DNA of 64,000 nucleotides. It comes from JAJPKK01 sp963702755. Its GTDB lineage: Bacteria > Pseudomonadota > Alphaproteobacteria > Rhizobiales > Xanthobacteraceae. Below the pieces are notes generated by a model, which ran no database searches, had not been told where the DNA came from, and saw nothing but the letters and a program-made list of their open reading frames with translations. Positions 1-8,581 of the stretch are shown in pieces. Location: the NCBI GenBank assembly GCA_963702755.1, contig CAVPDZ010000030.1, positions 115,933 through 179,932 of the forward strand. The letters are read 5' to 3'. Made by a program: the position numbers and the translations under genes. Every line of letters begins with the position of its first letter. Within the stretch, counting starts at the first letter, position 1.

Positions 1-868
1 CGCCATCCGCGGTGCGCGCATAGCGGTCGGCAATCAGCACCGGAGCTTCGGCATCGACCAGAAGCCGCGCGGTCTCGGCGACGGCGCCCGAATCGCCCTG
101 CGGGTAGGCGACGTGCGGCAGCTTCGGAATCCGCAGCTTGGCGTCCTCCGGCACCAAATCTTCCTGCAACTCGGCATCGGCGACGATCAGCACCGGCGCG
201 GTCGGCGGGGTCATCGCGAACTTGTAGGCGCGCACCGAGGACTCGGCGAAGTGCTGGAGCGTCGCCGGAAAGTCGTCGAACTTGACGTAGTCGCGCACGA
301 TGACGCCGACATCCTGCGCGGTGTGGTTCCATTCCACGCCCGGCCGCCGCATCTGCACGTCGCGGACGTTGCCGACCACCATGTAGACCGGCACCCGGTC
401 GCACCAGGCGTTGTAGAGCGCCATGGTCGCGTGCTGGAGCCCGACCGTGCCGTGGGCGAAGACGCACAGCGGCTTGCCCTCGATCTTGTAGTAGCCGTGC
501 CCCATCGCGACGGAGATTTCCTCGTGCGAGCAGGTGAGGAATTCCGGGTTGACGTTGCCGCCGTAGTTGATGAGGGACTCGTGCAGGCCGCGAAAGCTCG
601 AGGCCGGGTTGGCCGCCATATACTCGAAGCCGAGATTCTTCAGGCAGTCGATCATGAAATCGCTGCCGCTGCGCCCTTGCGTCAGCACCTCGAGCGCGGC
701 GGGCACCGCCGTTTCGGCAGCACGATCGGGGAGGGGAACGCCGGCCCGCGGCGCCGGTGTCTGCGCTGCCGCCTCGCGCGGCAAGGAGATCGCGGCGGCG
801 CCGGCGAGCGTCGCGCCCTTGAAGAACTGGCGCCGCTTCATGTCCGGAATATCGTCGCGCTCCGACAT
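1..868 (-). CDS. Thiamine-pyrophosphate enzyme (acetolactate-synthase-like), 3' end beyond window
   Basis: N-terminal 289 codons of a TPP-dependent enzyme; the C-terminal part lies outside the window. The start at 868 is preceded by a good GGGAGG ribosome site. The leader contains KRRQFFKG followed by an alanine-rich hydrophobic stretch ending near AAAQTPAP, which resembles a twin-arginine signal. After it comes a TPP pyrimidine-binding domain: a segment like FEYMAANPASSFRGLHE, the SHEE motif carrying the expected catalytic glutamate, and GHGYYKIEGKP. The family includes acetolactate synthase and related decarboxylases. Substrate is unknown. Export of a TPP enzyme is unusual, so the leader deserves attention. 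It is read away from its neighbours and a short tandem repeat lies just upstream. Confidence 0.85.
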   Translation of the reverse strand, partial: MSERDDIPDMKRRQFFKGATLAGAAAISLPREAAAQTPAPRAGVPLPDRAAETAVPAALEVLTQGRSGSDFMIDCLKNLGFEYMAANPASSFRGLHESLINYGGNVNPEFLTCSHEEISVAMGHGYYKIEGKPLCVFAHGTVGLQHATMALYNAWCDRVPVYMVVGNVRDVQMRRPGVEWNHTAQDVGVIVRDYVKFDDFPATLQHFAESSVRAYKFAMTPPTAPVLIVADAELQEDLVPEDAKLRIPKLPHVAYPQGDSGAVAETARLLVDAEAPVLIADRYARTADG

Positions 869-947
869 CATCGTCCTCCCATTTTCGTCCGCGCTGCCGC
901 GCAGATCGCCGACATTATGCCAGCTTTTGTCGGGGCATCGTAGCCCC

Positions 948-1000
948 GTGCTGTCCCCGTTGTGGTATCCCCGTTGTGGTATCCCCTTTGTGCTATCCCC
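948..1000. repeat. 14-bp tandem repeat, about four copies
   Basis: Units of the form GTTGTGGTATCCCC follow one another at 959-972, 973-986 and, with two changes, 987-1000. A shortened copy is at 948-958. The array lies 80 bases upstream of the TPP-enzyme start at 868. No known function. Confidence 0.8.
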
Positions 1001-1080
1001 GTGCTGCGGTCCTCGTGGTGCTGTCGCATCCCCGGTCGAGCCGCCTCGCGGGTAAGCTCGTCCAATCGCAATACCGCGAT

Positions 1081-1218
1081 CCCGTCATCCTGAGGCGGCC
1101 GCGCTCTTGCGCGGCCCTCGAAGGATGATCGGCCCGGGCGTTTGCACAGGCTCAGCTGTGGCGATGCCTCGGCCGTCGCCCTTCGAGGCTCGCTGCGCTC
1201 GCGCCTCAGGGTGACGGG
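1081..1218. repeat. Intergenic inverted repeat
   Basis: The ends are imperfect inverted copies: CCCGTCATCCTGAGGCG at 1081 and its near reverse complement ending at 1218. The internal parts CCTCGAAGG and CCTTCGAGG also match in inverted orientation. It resembles dispersed repeats common between genes in Hyphomicrobiales. No coding potential is seen in 869-1290 apart from this and the tandem repeat. Confidence 0.7.
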
Positions 1219-1355
1219 ACGAACTGCTCGGAGATGACGATGCCAAGCGACGCGATCTTTTGAAAAGGCGCGTTCGCCGCTTGGCTTTCTCATTGATGAA
1301 TTGGATTCGTGCTGCGGATGTGGTTTCGTGCCACGACCTCGTGTGGAACGTGCAA

Positions 1356-1853
1356 ATGCCCGCTCTCGAACCTTATCGCGAAACGACCGCGCCGCCGGAG
1401 AGCCGATGCCTGCGCCTGGTGCTCAAGCCGATCGGCTGGAAGGCGCGGATGTGGCGCGCCTTCGACAATTCCGTCACCATCATGATGCGGCTCGACACGC
1501 CGCTCGAACTCCACGATCTCGATGCCGACGGACGCGCGCTGTTCGAGCCGTACCGCCCCTCGCTGCGCGGGCTTAAGATCTACCTGGAGCGCGGCGCGAG
1601 CGTGCCCATCCCGAACCTGCCGTGGTCGATCGGTCGCATCACGTTCCAGCGCGAGCACAGCTCAGGCTTCCTCCACCGCGTGCTGGACGATCCGTTCGGC
1701 ATGACCATGACGACGATGTTCCGCACCGCGGAGACGCTCGCCGACTTGACGCTGCTGCTGGCGCTCTACGACACCCAGCCCGATGCGCTCACCTTCGCGG
1801 TGCGCGATTATGACATCGGCGTCGGCGCCGAGTTTCTGCACGCCATGCGCTGA
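1356..1853 (+). CDS. Hypothetical protein, about 165 aa
   Basis: An open frame with GC-rich coding character; I do not recognise the family. The start is uncertain. ATG at 1356 (MPALEPYRETTAP) begins the part that looks coding, while in-frame starts at 1296 (ATG) and 1260 (TTG) would extend it. No signal peptide or membrane segment is visible. The mid-section has alternating hydrophobic residues (LRLVLKPIGW, VTIMMRLDTPLELHDL) suggesting a soluble beta-rich domain. It stands alone between a repeat and the convergent SDR gene. Confidence 0.6.
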   Translation: MPALEPYRETTAPPESRCLRLVLKPIGWKARMWRAFDNSVTIMMRLDTPLELHDLDADGRALFEPYRPSLRGLKIYLERGASVPIPNLPWSIGRITFQREHSSGFLHRVLDDPFGMTMTTMFRTAETLADLTLLLALYDTQPDALTFAVRDYDIGVGAEFLHAMR

Positions 1854-1899
1854 CGCGGTCTCGCGTCAGCAACCGCGCGACGAGCGGAGAGGCAACGCC

Positions 1900-2684
1900 T
1901 CACACCGTCGGCACTTCGCCGCCGTCCATGTCGATGGTCGCGCCATGAAGCCAGCGACCGCGAGGCGACACCATGAACGCGATCAGGTTCGCGATATCCT
2001 CGGGCGTGCCGAACCGCGTCACATTGATGTCGGCGCGGTGCCACTCCCGCACTTCGGCTTCGGTCTTGCCGGTGCGCTCCACGTCGGCCTTGATGCGGCG
2101 CCAAAAGCGCTCGGTTTCGACGTAACTTGGATGAATCGTGTTGACCTGGACATTGTCGGTCTTGCCGCGATCGGCCAAGCGCCTTGGCGAATGCGGCGCA
2201 AGCGGCGTTGACCGACGATCCGATGGTGAAAGCCGCAATCGGAATACGGCCGCTGGTGCCGCCGATGGTGACAATCGAGCCGTGCGACAGCGGAGAGCAG
2301 CGGCCAGGCGGCGCGCGACAGCCGCACATGCGCAAAGAATTTCAGCGCATAGCCCTCGGCCCAGTCATCGTCGGTCAGTGCGAGGAAATCGCCGCGTTTG
2401 GTCGTGCCCGCATTGTTCACGAGGATATCGAGCCGGCCGAAGTTCGATTTCACCGCCTCGATCAACGCCGCCGCGGCGCCGTCCTTGCGCAGGTCGAGGG
2501 TCGTCGATTTCGCCCGCCGTCCGTGCTTCTCGATGAGGCCGGTGACCTCGGCGAGCGCGGCTTCGTCGCGCCCGGTCAGCATCACGTCGCAGCCTTCCTC
2601 CGCGAGCGTGAGCGCGACCCCGCGCCCGATGCCGCGGCTCGATCCGGTCACGAGCGCGACCTTACCCGTCAGTCCGAGGTCCAT
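1900..2684 (-). pseudogene. SDR-family oxidoreductase, two frameshifts
   Basis: A classical short-chain dehydrogenase. The N-terminal Rossmann motif is GKVALVTGSSRGIGRG and the NAG motif is LDILVNNAGTT. The protein continues through GSIVTIGGTSGRIPIAAF and ends at HGATIDMDGGEVPTV. The frame changes twice, near 2290 and near 2181, each explained by one extra base (the second reads CTTGGCCGAT where CTTGCCGAT is expected). Sequence is conserved on both sides of each break, so the gene is probably intact in the organism. The usual catalytic tyrosine-lysine pair is not evident: the AFTIGSSVNAACAAFAKAL segment has isoleucine where Tyr is expected, so activity is doubtful. Start 2684 is chosen because GGAG lies nine bases upstream; 2696 is an alternative. 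Confidence 0.8.
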
Positions 2685-2866
2685 TACGTGCTCCATGAAG
2701 CAGTGAGGCGAGAGGCGCGGATATATCAGGACCGTCGGGGTGGGCAAAGCGACCTTCGCCTCGGCCGCCCAACGGGTCCGGCCTCCGGCCGGCCTGACAA
2801 ACTTTGCCCACCTTGCGAGTCTTCGCTATTGTCTCGCTGTCGTTCTCTTTCCCGAGTTTCAGCCTG

Positions 2867-3370
2867 ATGGATGTCAACGAACAGATTCACGCCCAGCTCG
2901 TGAAGGCGGGCGTGCGGCTCGCCGCGAGCTTGCCGGACGACTGGGTCAACGGATTGATCCGCACCGTCAGTGCGGGCAACCAGATCAAGCACATTCCGGT
3001 CGGGCGCGAGGCCGAGACCATCGCGATCTGCGCCGGCGCGTTCTTCGGCGGCATGCGTTCGGTCGCGATCATGGGCAATACCGGGCTGCTGACGTGCACC
3101 GGCGAGATGGCGACGCTGTGCCTGCGCCATGCGATCCCGGTGTTCTGCATCGTCAGCGCCCGCGGCTCGATCGACGATCACAAGGTCTACCAGGAAGTGC
3201 AGGGCCGCCGCACGCACCCGCTGCTGCAAGCCTATGATTTTCCCTTCCAGGTGATCGACAAGGCGGAGGAGATCGAGCGCATTCCCGATGCCTATGAATG
3301 GCACCGGCTGCAGAAGCGGCCGTTCATCCTGTTCCTGACCAAGCGCCTGCTCGGAGTGAAGAACGCATGA
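2867..3370 (+). CDS. TPP-binding protein, N-terminal-domain subunit (sulfopyruvate/phosphonopyruvate decarboxylase alpha-like)
   Basis: A 167-aa protein equivalent to the pyrimidine-binding half of TPP enzymes. It has the GREAETIAICAGAFFGG segment (glutamate that activates the cofactor), then MGNTGLLTCTGEMATL and a Rossmann-like core. Two-gene TPP decarboxylases such as ComD/ComE (sulfopyruvate decarboxylase) have this layout. The next gene supplies the other half. The start at 2867 (MDVNEQIHAQL) begins the conserved domain; an upstream in-frame start at 2804 would only add a low-complexity leader. The stop overlaps the next ATG by four bases (ATGA), implying translational coupling and a heteromeric enzyme. 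The true substrate cannot be read from sequence. Confidence 0.85.
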   Translation: MDVNEQIHAQLVKAGVRLAASLPDDWVNGLIRTVSAGNQIKHIPVGREAETIAICAGAFFGGMRSVAIMGNTGLLTCTGEMATLCLRHAIPVFCIVSARGSIDDHKVYQEVQGRRTHPLLQAYDFPFQVIDKAEEIERIPDAYEWHRLQKRPFILFLTKRLLGVKNA

Positions 3371-3969
3371 AGACGCGCGAGGCCTTGGCCGTGCTGGCGA
3401 AACATCGGGGGAATGCCGCCGTGGTGTGCGCGCTCGGCATGGCGGCCAACGAGTGGTGGGCGGTCACCCAGAGCGAGGATTCGTTCTACATGCACGGCGG
3501 CATGGGCTTTGCCGCGAGCTTTGCCCTCGGCCTCGCCACGGCGCTGCCCGAGGTGCCGGTATGGGTGCTCAACAGCGACGGCTCGCTGTCGATGAATCTC
3601 GGCTGCCTCCTCACCGAGGCGGGACAGCAGCCCAAGAACCTGAAGCACTTCGTCGTCGACAATCAGCGCTACCAGACCGTCGACACCATGCCGATGGTGA
3701 ACCAGGACAACTCCGACTATGCGCTGATCGCGAAAGGCGCCGGCTTTCGCCAGGTCGCGACCATCGACAATCTCGCCGACCTGGAGCGCCGGACGCCCGA
3801 GATCGTCGCCGCGCCCGGCCCGTATTTCATCCGCCTGCGCGTCGAATCCGAGCCCGACTACCAGCGCGCGCCGCCCGCGACCTACGAGGGGCCGGAAATG
3901 AAATACCGCTTCGGCCGCGCGCTCGAAAAAAAGTACGGCATCAAGGTCTTCGGCCCGCGCGGCTTTTGA
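3367..3969 (+). CDS. TPP-binding protein, C-terminal-domain subunit (decarboxylase beta-like)
   Basis: A 200-aa partner of the preceding subunit. It carries the diphosphate/Mg-binding signature of TPP enzymes: LNSDGSLSMNLGCLLTEAG (GDG-like, here SDGS) followed by the NQRYQT element. The start at 3367 overlaps the upstream stop as ATGA, so the pair is co-translated. It ends KKYGIKVFGPRGF. Together the two genes make one complete alpha-ketoacid-decarboxylase-type enzyme. It could act on sulfopyruvate, phosphonopyruvate or a related 2-oxo acid. Confidence 0.85.
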   Translation: MKTREALAVLAKHRGNAAVVCALGMAANEWWAVTQSEDSFYMHGGMGFAASFALGLATALPEVPVWVLNSDGSLSMNLGCLLTEAGQQPKNLKHFVVDNQRYQTVDTMPMVNQDNSDYALIAKGAGFRQVATIDNLADLERRTPEIVAAPGPYFIRLRVESEPDYQRAPPATYEGPEMKYRFGRALEKKYGIKVFGPRGF

Positions 3970-4224
3970 ACCACGCAAGAGCCGAAAAATTTTGGCCCCT
4001 GCGTTATAGGCCTATTGGCGTGACGTTCGTCCGCCGCCGATACCGCGGCTGCTGGTCCGAATTTTTATCATGCCCAGACGACCTGCGATGTCCGATCAGG
4101 CGGCAGCATTCCTCGATTACGGCCGTTCCGGCCCTTGTATGCCGGTCCACGTCATGTTTCGCTTGTGACTTGGGATCGCGGTCTAAAGGTCGCGGCAAAC
4201 AACAATGCGAAGGAGGAAACGCCA

Positions 4225-5053
4225 ATGACAAGAAGATCGATCTTCGTTGCCGCCACGCTGGCACTCGTAGCGGCATTCGCCGGCCCGCGGGCGTTCGCGC
4301 AGCAGCCGGCCGGCAAATCCGGCATCGAGCGCATGTACGTGCTCTACTGCGGAGACATCGCGCTCGACAACGCGGCGGAGTTTACTCCGGGCGCAAGCGG
4401 CCCCGGCGCCCTCTCGGTGACGTGCTATCTCATCAAGCACCGCGATGGCTGGCTGCTGTTCGACACCGGGCTTGGCGATCAAATCGCCGCGATGCCCAAC
4501 GGATTCAAGAGCCAGGTCGGCCTGTGGACCGTCAAGCGAACGCTCACGAGCGAGCTTGCAGAACTCGGAGTGAAGCCCTCCGACATCACCTACCTCGTGC
4601 TGTCGCATTCGCACCCTGATCACGTCGGAAATCTCGGACTGTTCTCGGGGGCGACGCTCGTGGTTCAGAAGGCCGAATACGACTGGAAGCTGCCCGACGG
4701 CAAGCCGCGCTTCGACCCCGCCCAGAAGGTCATTACGGCCGAGGGCGACTACGACGTTTTCCACGACGGCAGCGTCGTGCTGATCTCGACGCCCGGCCAC
4801 TCGCCCGGTCATCAAAACTTGCTGGTGCGCCTGCCCAAGACCGGCGCGATCCTTCTGACCGGCGACTCTGTGCATACCAAGGCGAACTGGGATGCGTCAT
4901 AAGGTGCCGTCGCGGAACTTCAACGTGCCGCAGTCGCTCGCCTCGCTCGACCGCATGGCCGCCGTGCTGAAGGAGAACAACGCGCAATTGTGGATCGGCC
5001 ACGAGACGAGCGAGGTGCCGCTCCGCAAATACTCGCCGGCCTATTACGAGTAG
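4225..5053 (+). pseudogene. Secreted MBL-fold (metallo-beta-lactamase) hydrolase, one frameshift
   Basis: The start at 4225 has a strong ribosome site (AAGGAGGAAAC). A signal peptide ends near GPRAFAQQ. The MBL zinc motif is SHSHPDHVGN (HxHxDH), with STPGHSPGHQ as the later histidine site and TGDSVH as the bridging aspartate. The first frame stops at 4902. With one extra base removed near 4894, the protein continues NWD-RHKVPSRNFNVPQSLASLDRM and ends at 5053. That makes about 275 aa, typical of N-acyl-homoserine-lactonase-like MBL enzymes (AttM/AhlD type) with an N-terminal leader. The substrate is unknown. Confidence 0.8.
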
Positions 5054-5206
5054 CTCGTCTGTGTGAGTCGGCATCTGCGTCGGGATCGGGCGTCTATCGG
5101 GTTGGCGCCAGACAATCGTCAGGGATGCACATGGAAAATCGCCGTCGCGCCGATAGGGCACGACGGCGATTTGCAACTAAATCCGCCGCTGGACTGTTGG
5201 ACTAGA

Positions 5207-5536
5207 TCAACAGTCCTTATCCCAGGAGGTGGGCGTCGCGCTATCCACGCTGAAACCGCCGGCACGAGCCATGCAGTCGTTGTACTTGGATCCTTTTCCC
5301 TTGACCCGTCCACCGGTGCCGTTTGCCTGTGCCTTAGCCTCGGCCAGCGCCCTCTGTTTTTGACATGCGTCCAGTTTCGCACCATGCAGACCGTTACACG
5401 ACGGTGCATAGCCCGGAGTGATTTTTGCCGACCACGTAGCCGTCGAAGAGCCAATCGCTGCTGTTGCCAACAAGGCCGCAACGATGGCGGAAGATTTGAT
5501 CGTGCTCGAAATTGTCCAACCGGAAGACACTCTCAT
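5207..5536 (-). CDS. Small secreted or membrane-anchored hypothetical protein
   Basis: A 109-aa protein starting at 5536 (MRVSSGWTISSTIKSS). One hydrophobic segment around residues 12-32 acts as signal peptide or anchor. The mature part has four cysteines (PSCNGLHG, LDACQKQ, YNDCMARAG, KDC at the end), suggesting disulfides in the periplasm. I do not recognise the family. It is flanked on both sides by non-coding DNA. Confidence 0.6.
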   Translation of the reverse strand: MRVSSGWTISSTIKSSAIVAALLATAAIGSSTATWSAKITPGYAPSCNGLHGAKLDACQKQRALAEAKAQANGTGGRVKGKGSKYNDCMARAGGFSVDSATPTSWDKDC

Positions 5537-5999
5537 AAAATCTCCATCAAGGTCCAATGTAGGCGGGTGCCTAAGACCGTCGACAGATTTCCACAAGCGC
5601 GAGAAGTCGGCAACGCATTTGGGGTTGTTGAAGCCGGCACTCGCTGTTCCGTGTTCTCACGTGCCCTCGCCGCGACAGGGGAGATGCCTGTCCGGAGATG
5701 GGCTTGTAGGAATAGGATTATTATGATAGTAATAGTCCTATGTCAATTCAAATCCACTGGCTGATCGGGATAGTCGTGGCCGCCTTCGGCCTGCTCGCCT
5801 GTTTTCTTCCCTCAGGTTCATGGTCCGATGCCGCATCGCCTGCTCTCAACTCGTTGGCGGGCGGGCCTTTTCGATCGAGCTATGCAATCGGGGCGGGGCG
5901 AAAAAAGCGTTTCCCTGATCTTTTCCCTGTTCTCAGGGAAAGATTCCCTGTTTTCGTGTGCCGCCATTCCCTGTTCTGAGGGAAAGTGCGGTGCCGCGC
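5537..5999. other. Non-coding stretch containing a TTCCCTG repeat cluster
   Basis: No convincing gene. At 5911-5985 the motif TTCCCTG occurs four times directly and its complement CAGGGAA or GAGGGAA twice, so TTCCCTGTTCTCAGGGAA forms a short palindrome. An open frame across it (5740-5979) has composition dictated by the repeat and is not called. Confidence 0.6.
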
Positions 6000-6383
6000 T
6001 TACATCGTGGCGCCTTCCTCGTAGAGCTCGATCATGTTGCCGTCGGGGTCAGCGATGTAGATCGTGAGGCCATAGAGGCCGTCGTGAAGCTCGCGGAAGA
6101 ATTTCACGTCGGCGGCCTTGAGCCGTTGCGCGATGGCGCGGACGTTCGTCGCCCTGAAGGCGATGTGGTCGATCTGCACCGGCGCCGTCGGCCCGCCGGA
6201 GGTGAGGGCGATGCCCTGGTGGAACGGCACGAACGGGCGCCCGTCGGGCAGAGGCTTTGCCGGCCGCACCGTGAAGCCGAGGAGGTCGACGTAGAACCGC
6301 TCCGAGCGCGCGACGTCCGCGACCTTGAGCAGCATGTGGGCGAAGCCGGTCGCGGCGGCTGGTGACCCGGTTGAGGTCGCCAC
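6000..6383 (-). CDS. VOC-family protein (glyoxalase / extradiol dioxygenase fold)
   Basis: A 127-aa protein with one VOC domain. The metal-ligand positions are visible: the histidine in GFAHMLLKV, the histidine in IDHIAFRA, and the glutamate in GNMIELYEE. It ends the four-gene operon that begins at 8581. The likely start is GTG at 6383, two bases past the stop of the tautomerase gene, indicating coupled translation. It could be an isomerase, lyase or dioxygenase; the substrate is unknown. Confidence 0.85.
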   Translation of the reverse strand: MATSTGSPAAATGFAHMLLKVADVARSERFYVDLLGFTVRPAKPLPDGRPFVPFHQGIALTSGGPTAPVQIDHIAFRATNVRAIAQRLKAADVKFFRELHDGLYGLTIYIADPDGNMIELYEEGATM

Positions 6384-6385
6384 GC

Positions 6386-6580
6386 TCAGGCGTCCTTGCG
6401 TTCGTTGCCGAGCACGCCGGCGAGCGCCCAGTCTTCCTTGGGCACCTCCTGAAGGATGACGTGGAGATGGTCGGGCTTCGCGCCCGCGTGCGCGACCATG
6501 GCATCGGTGATGGCGCGCACCAGCGCCTTCTTCTGGGCCGGCGTGCGGCCGGTCCACATCTGCACGGTGACGACCGGCAT
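6386..6580 (-). CDS. 4-oxalocrotonate tautomerase family enzyme
   Basis: A 64-aa protein beginning MPVVTVQMWTGRTPAQKK. Removal of Met exposes the catalytic Pro1, and the arginine at RT is in the usual place. The length matches the 62-70-aa tautomerase subunits that form hexamers. It sits between the DpaA-like gene (11-base gap) and the VOC gene (2-base gap). Such enzymes ketonise enol intermediates of ring-cleavage or dicarboxylate pathways. Confidence 0.88.
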   Translation of the reverse strand: MPVVTVQMWTGRTPAQKKALVRAITDAMVAHAGAKPDHLHVILQEVPKEDWALAGVLGNERKDA

Positions 6581-6591
6581 AAGGGTTCTCC

Positions 6592-7512
6592 TCAGTTTGC
6601 CGCGCGCGCCGGCGCAGCCTCGTCGTGAAGGATCTTCTCGATGCGCTCGCGGATGCCGCCCCACTGGCTGCCGCCGACCGTGACCGGCGCGCGGCTGCCG
6701 AGGCCGCGGCCCCAGATCGCCTTGAGCCCGGCGCGCTCGGCTGCCGCAAAGTCGATGCCGCCCGGAGGCGCCGCAAGATCGACGAGCAGGGCCGTCTTCG
6801 GCAGCCGCGCGATGACGTCAGCGCCGACGACCGGCGCCGGCACGGTCGAGAACACCATGTCGAGGCGAGGCGCCAGCTCGGGCAATTCGTCGAGAGTGTG
6901 CGGCACGGCGCCGGCAACGAAGGCCGCGGCGCGCTGCTCGGCATTGCGGGCGGCGACATGGGTATGCGCGCCGAGCGCAACGAGCGTGCGCGCCAGCACC
7001 GCCCCGATGGTGCCCTGGCCGACGACGCAGACGGTCGAGTCGTGGATGGTGATCGCGGTGTTCTCGATCACGATCTTGAGCAGGCCTTCGATGATCGCCG
7101 GGGTCCGGCGCAACATCAGGCCGCGATCCCATTCATACTCGTGGATGGTGATGCCGAGGGCATCGGCATGGGCTTTGAGGTTCTTGTCGGCCCAGCCGAG
7201 AATGATGTGGGCGCGCGGCGCCATGCCGGCGAGCATGGCGCGGCTCGGAATGATGGGCGCGGGCGCTGCCGGCGCGAACAGCGCGCCGCTCGCGGCAATC
7301 CCGGGGATCGGAAACAGCGCAAACCGCGCGCCGGCGAGCACCGCCGCCGGATCGTCGAGGTGCTGGACACCGGCGATGCCGCCCGCGGGCCACGGAAAGC
7401 CGTGGGCGCGGACGGTCGCGCCGGTCGCGGCGGCGAGGCGCGCGATTTCCTGCTCGCGCTTGTCGCCGCCGAGCATGCCGATCGTGAGCTTGGACCAGGC
7501 GATCTCGGTCAT
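6592..7512 (-). CDS. Dipicolinate synthase subunit A-like NAD(P)-binding protein
   Basis: A 306-aa protein with two parts: an N-terminal domain like the DpaA/SpoVFA leader region (IGMLGGDKREQEIARLAAATGATV) and a Rossmann dehydrogenase domain with VCVVGQGTIGAVLARTL around residue 165. In Bacillus, DpaA with DpaB makes dipicolinic acid for spores. This organism should not sporulate and no DpaB is present, so another 2-hydroxyacid-dehydrogenase or imine-reductase-like role is likely. It lies in a tight operon with SMP-30, 4-OT and VOC genes. Confidence 0.75.
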   Translation of the reverse strand: MTEIAWSKLTIGMLGGDKREQEIARLAAATGATVRAHGFPWPAGGIAGVQHLDDPAAVLAGARFALFPIPGIAASGALFAPAAPAPIIPSRAMLAGMAPRAHIILGWADKNLKAHADALGITIHEYEWDRGLMLRRTPAIIEGLLKIVIENTAITIHDSTVCVVGQGTIGAVLARTLVALGAHTHVAARNAEQRAAAFVAGAVPHTLDELPELAPRLDMVFSTVPAPVVGADVIARLPKTALLVDLAAPPGGIDFAAAERAGLKAIWGRGLGSRAPVTVGGSQWGGIRERIEKILHDEAAPARAAN

Positions 7513-7531
7513 GATGCGAAGTGAGAAACGT

Positions 7532-8581
7532 TCATGGGCCGGGCGTCAGCACCCTGATCTTGTAGATGCTGCTCCGCGCGGCGATGTAAAGCGTTTTCTT
7601 GTCGGCGTCGCCGAAGCCGATATTGGTCGACTGTTCCGGCGCGCGGATGGTGCCGAGGTGCTTGCCCTCCGGCGAGATGATCCAGGTGCCGCCCGGGCCG
7701 GTCTCGTAGAGATTGCCCTTGGAGTCGACGCGCAGGCCGTCGGTGATGCCGCGCTCGGTCTCGTTGCGCATGTCGAAGAACAGCTTGCCGTTGGTGACAG
7801 TGCCGTCGGGCTGGACCTCGTAGCGGTTGACGTAGTTGTCGCGGCTGCCGTTGACGTAGAGGTACTTCTCGTCGGGCGAGAAGGCGAGGCCGTTGGTGTT
7901 CGGCATGTCCTTGACGATGAGCGTCAGCTTGCCGTCCTTCCATCGAAAGACGGCATTGAAATCGAGCTCCTTGTGCGGGTCCTTGTCGCGCAGGCGAAGC
8001 GCGCCATAGGTGTCGGTGAAATAGATCGAGCCGTCGCGCCGGATGGCGACGTCGTTCGGCCCGCCGAAGCGCTTGCCCTCGTACTTGTCGGCAAGCACCG
8101 TGCGCTTGCCGTCGCGCTCGACGCGTTCGAGCGAGCGGCCCGCGAAGGTCGCGAGGATCAGCCGGCCTTCGCGATCGACGCCGAGGCCGTCGGCGCCGAA
8201 CATCACGAACTCTTCGAACTTGGGGTCGGCCTTGTCGTAGCCGTTGTTGAAGACCGGTCCCCAGCGCCACGGGTCCGGCCCGTGATAGCCGGCGTCGCGG
8301 AGATAGATCGAGGTCTGGCCGTCGGGCGTGAGCTTCCACACCACGTTGCCCGGGATGTCCGTGAACAGGAGATAGCCGGCCTTGCCCTGCTGCACCCAGA
8401 CCGGTCCTTCGGTGAAGCCGAAGCCGCTTTTGACGAGTTCGACCTTGGCATCGGCCGCGACCAGCGCATCGAGGGCCGGATCGAGGCGCACAACCGATTT
8501 GTCGTCCGCGGATTGCGCCCATCCGAACGGACAGGCAAACGAACTCGCGAGCAGACCCGCGGCGATCAACAGTCTCGACAT
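7532..8581 (-). CDS. SMP-30/gluconolactonase/LRE-family secreted protein
   Basis: A 349-aa protein with a signal peptide (cleavage near GWAQSAD). It is a six-bladed beta-propeller of the SMP-30 family: TEGPVWV with the metal-binding glutamate, GPNDVAIRRDG, NTNGLAFSPDEKYLYV and GITDGLRVDSKGN are the hallmark strands and calcium ligands. Family members hydrolyse lactones. It is the first gene of the minus-strand operon, with GGGAGGAAG before its ATG at 8581. Export suggests periplasmic lactone hydrolysis. Confidence 0.88.
   Translation of the reverse strand: MSRLLIAAGLLASSFACPFGWAQSADDKSVVRLDPALDALVAADAKVELVKSGFGFTEGPVWVQQGKAGYLLFTDIPGNVVWKLTPDGQTSIYLRDAGYHGPDPWRWGPVFNNGYDKADPKFEEFVMFGADGLGVDREGRLILATFAGRSLERVERDGKRTVLADKYEGKRFGGPNDVAIRRDGSIYFTDTYGALRLRDKDPHKELDFNAVFRWKDGKLTLIVKDMPNTNGLAFSPDEKYLYVNGSRDNYVNRYEVQPDGTVTNGKLFFDMRNETERGITDGLRVDSKGNLYETGPGGTWIISPEGKHLGTIRAPEQSTNIGFGDADKKTLYIAARSSIYKIRVLTPGP

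Noticed and set aside
948..1000. CRISPR array.
   Set aside because: Units are only 14 bases, with no spacers and no cas genes.
5740..5979. Short open frame MSIQIHWLIGI.
   Set aside because: Its second half is dictated by the TTCCCTG repeat, and no ribosome site or homologue pattern is seen.
6592..7512. Sporulation gene spoVFA.
   Set aside because: No DpaB partner or other sporulation genes, and the context is alphaproteobacterial.
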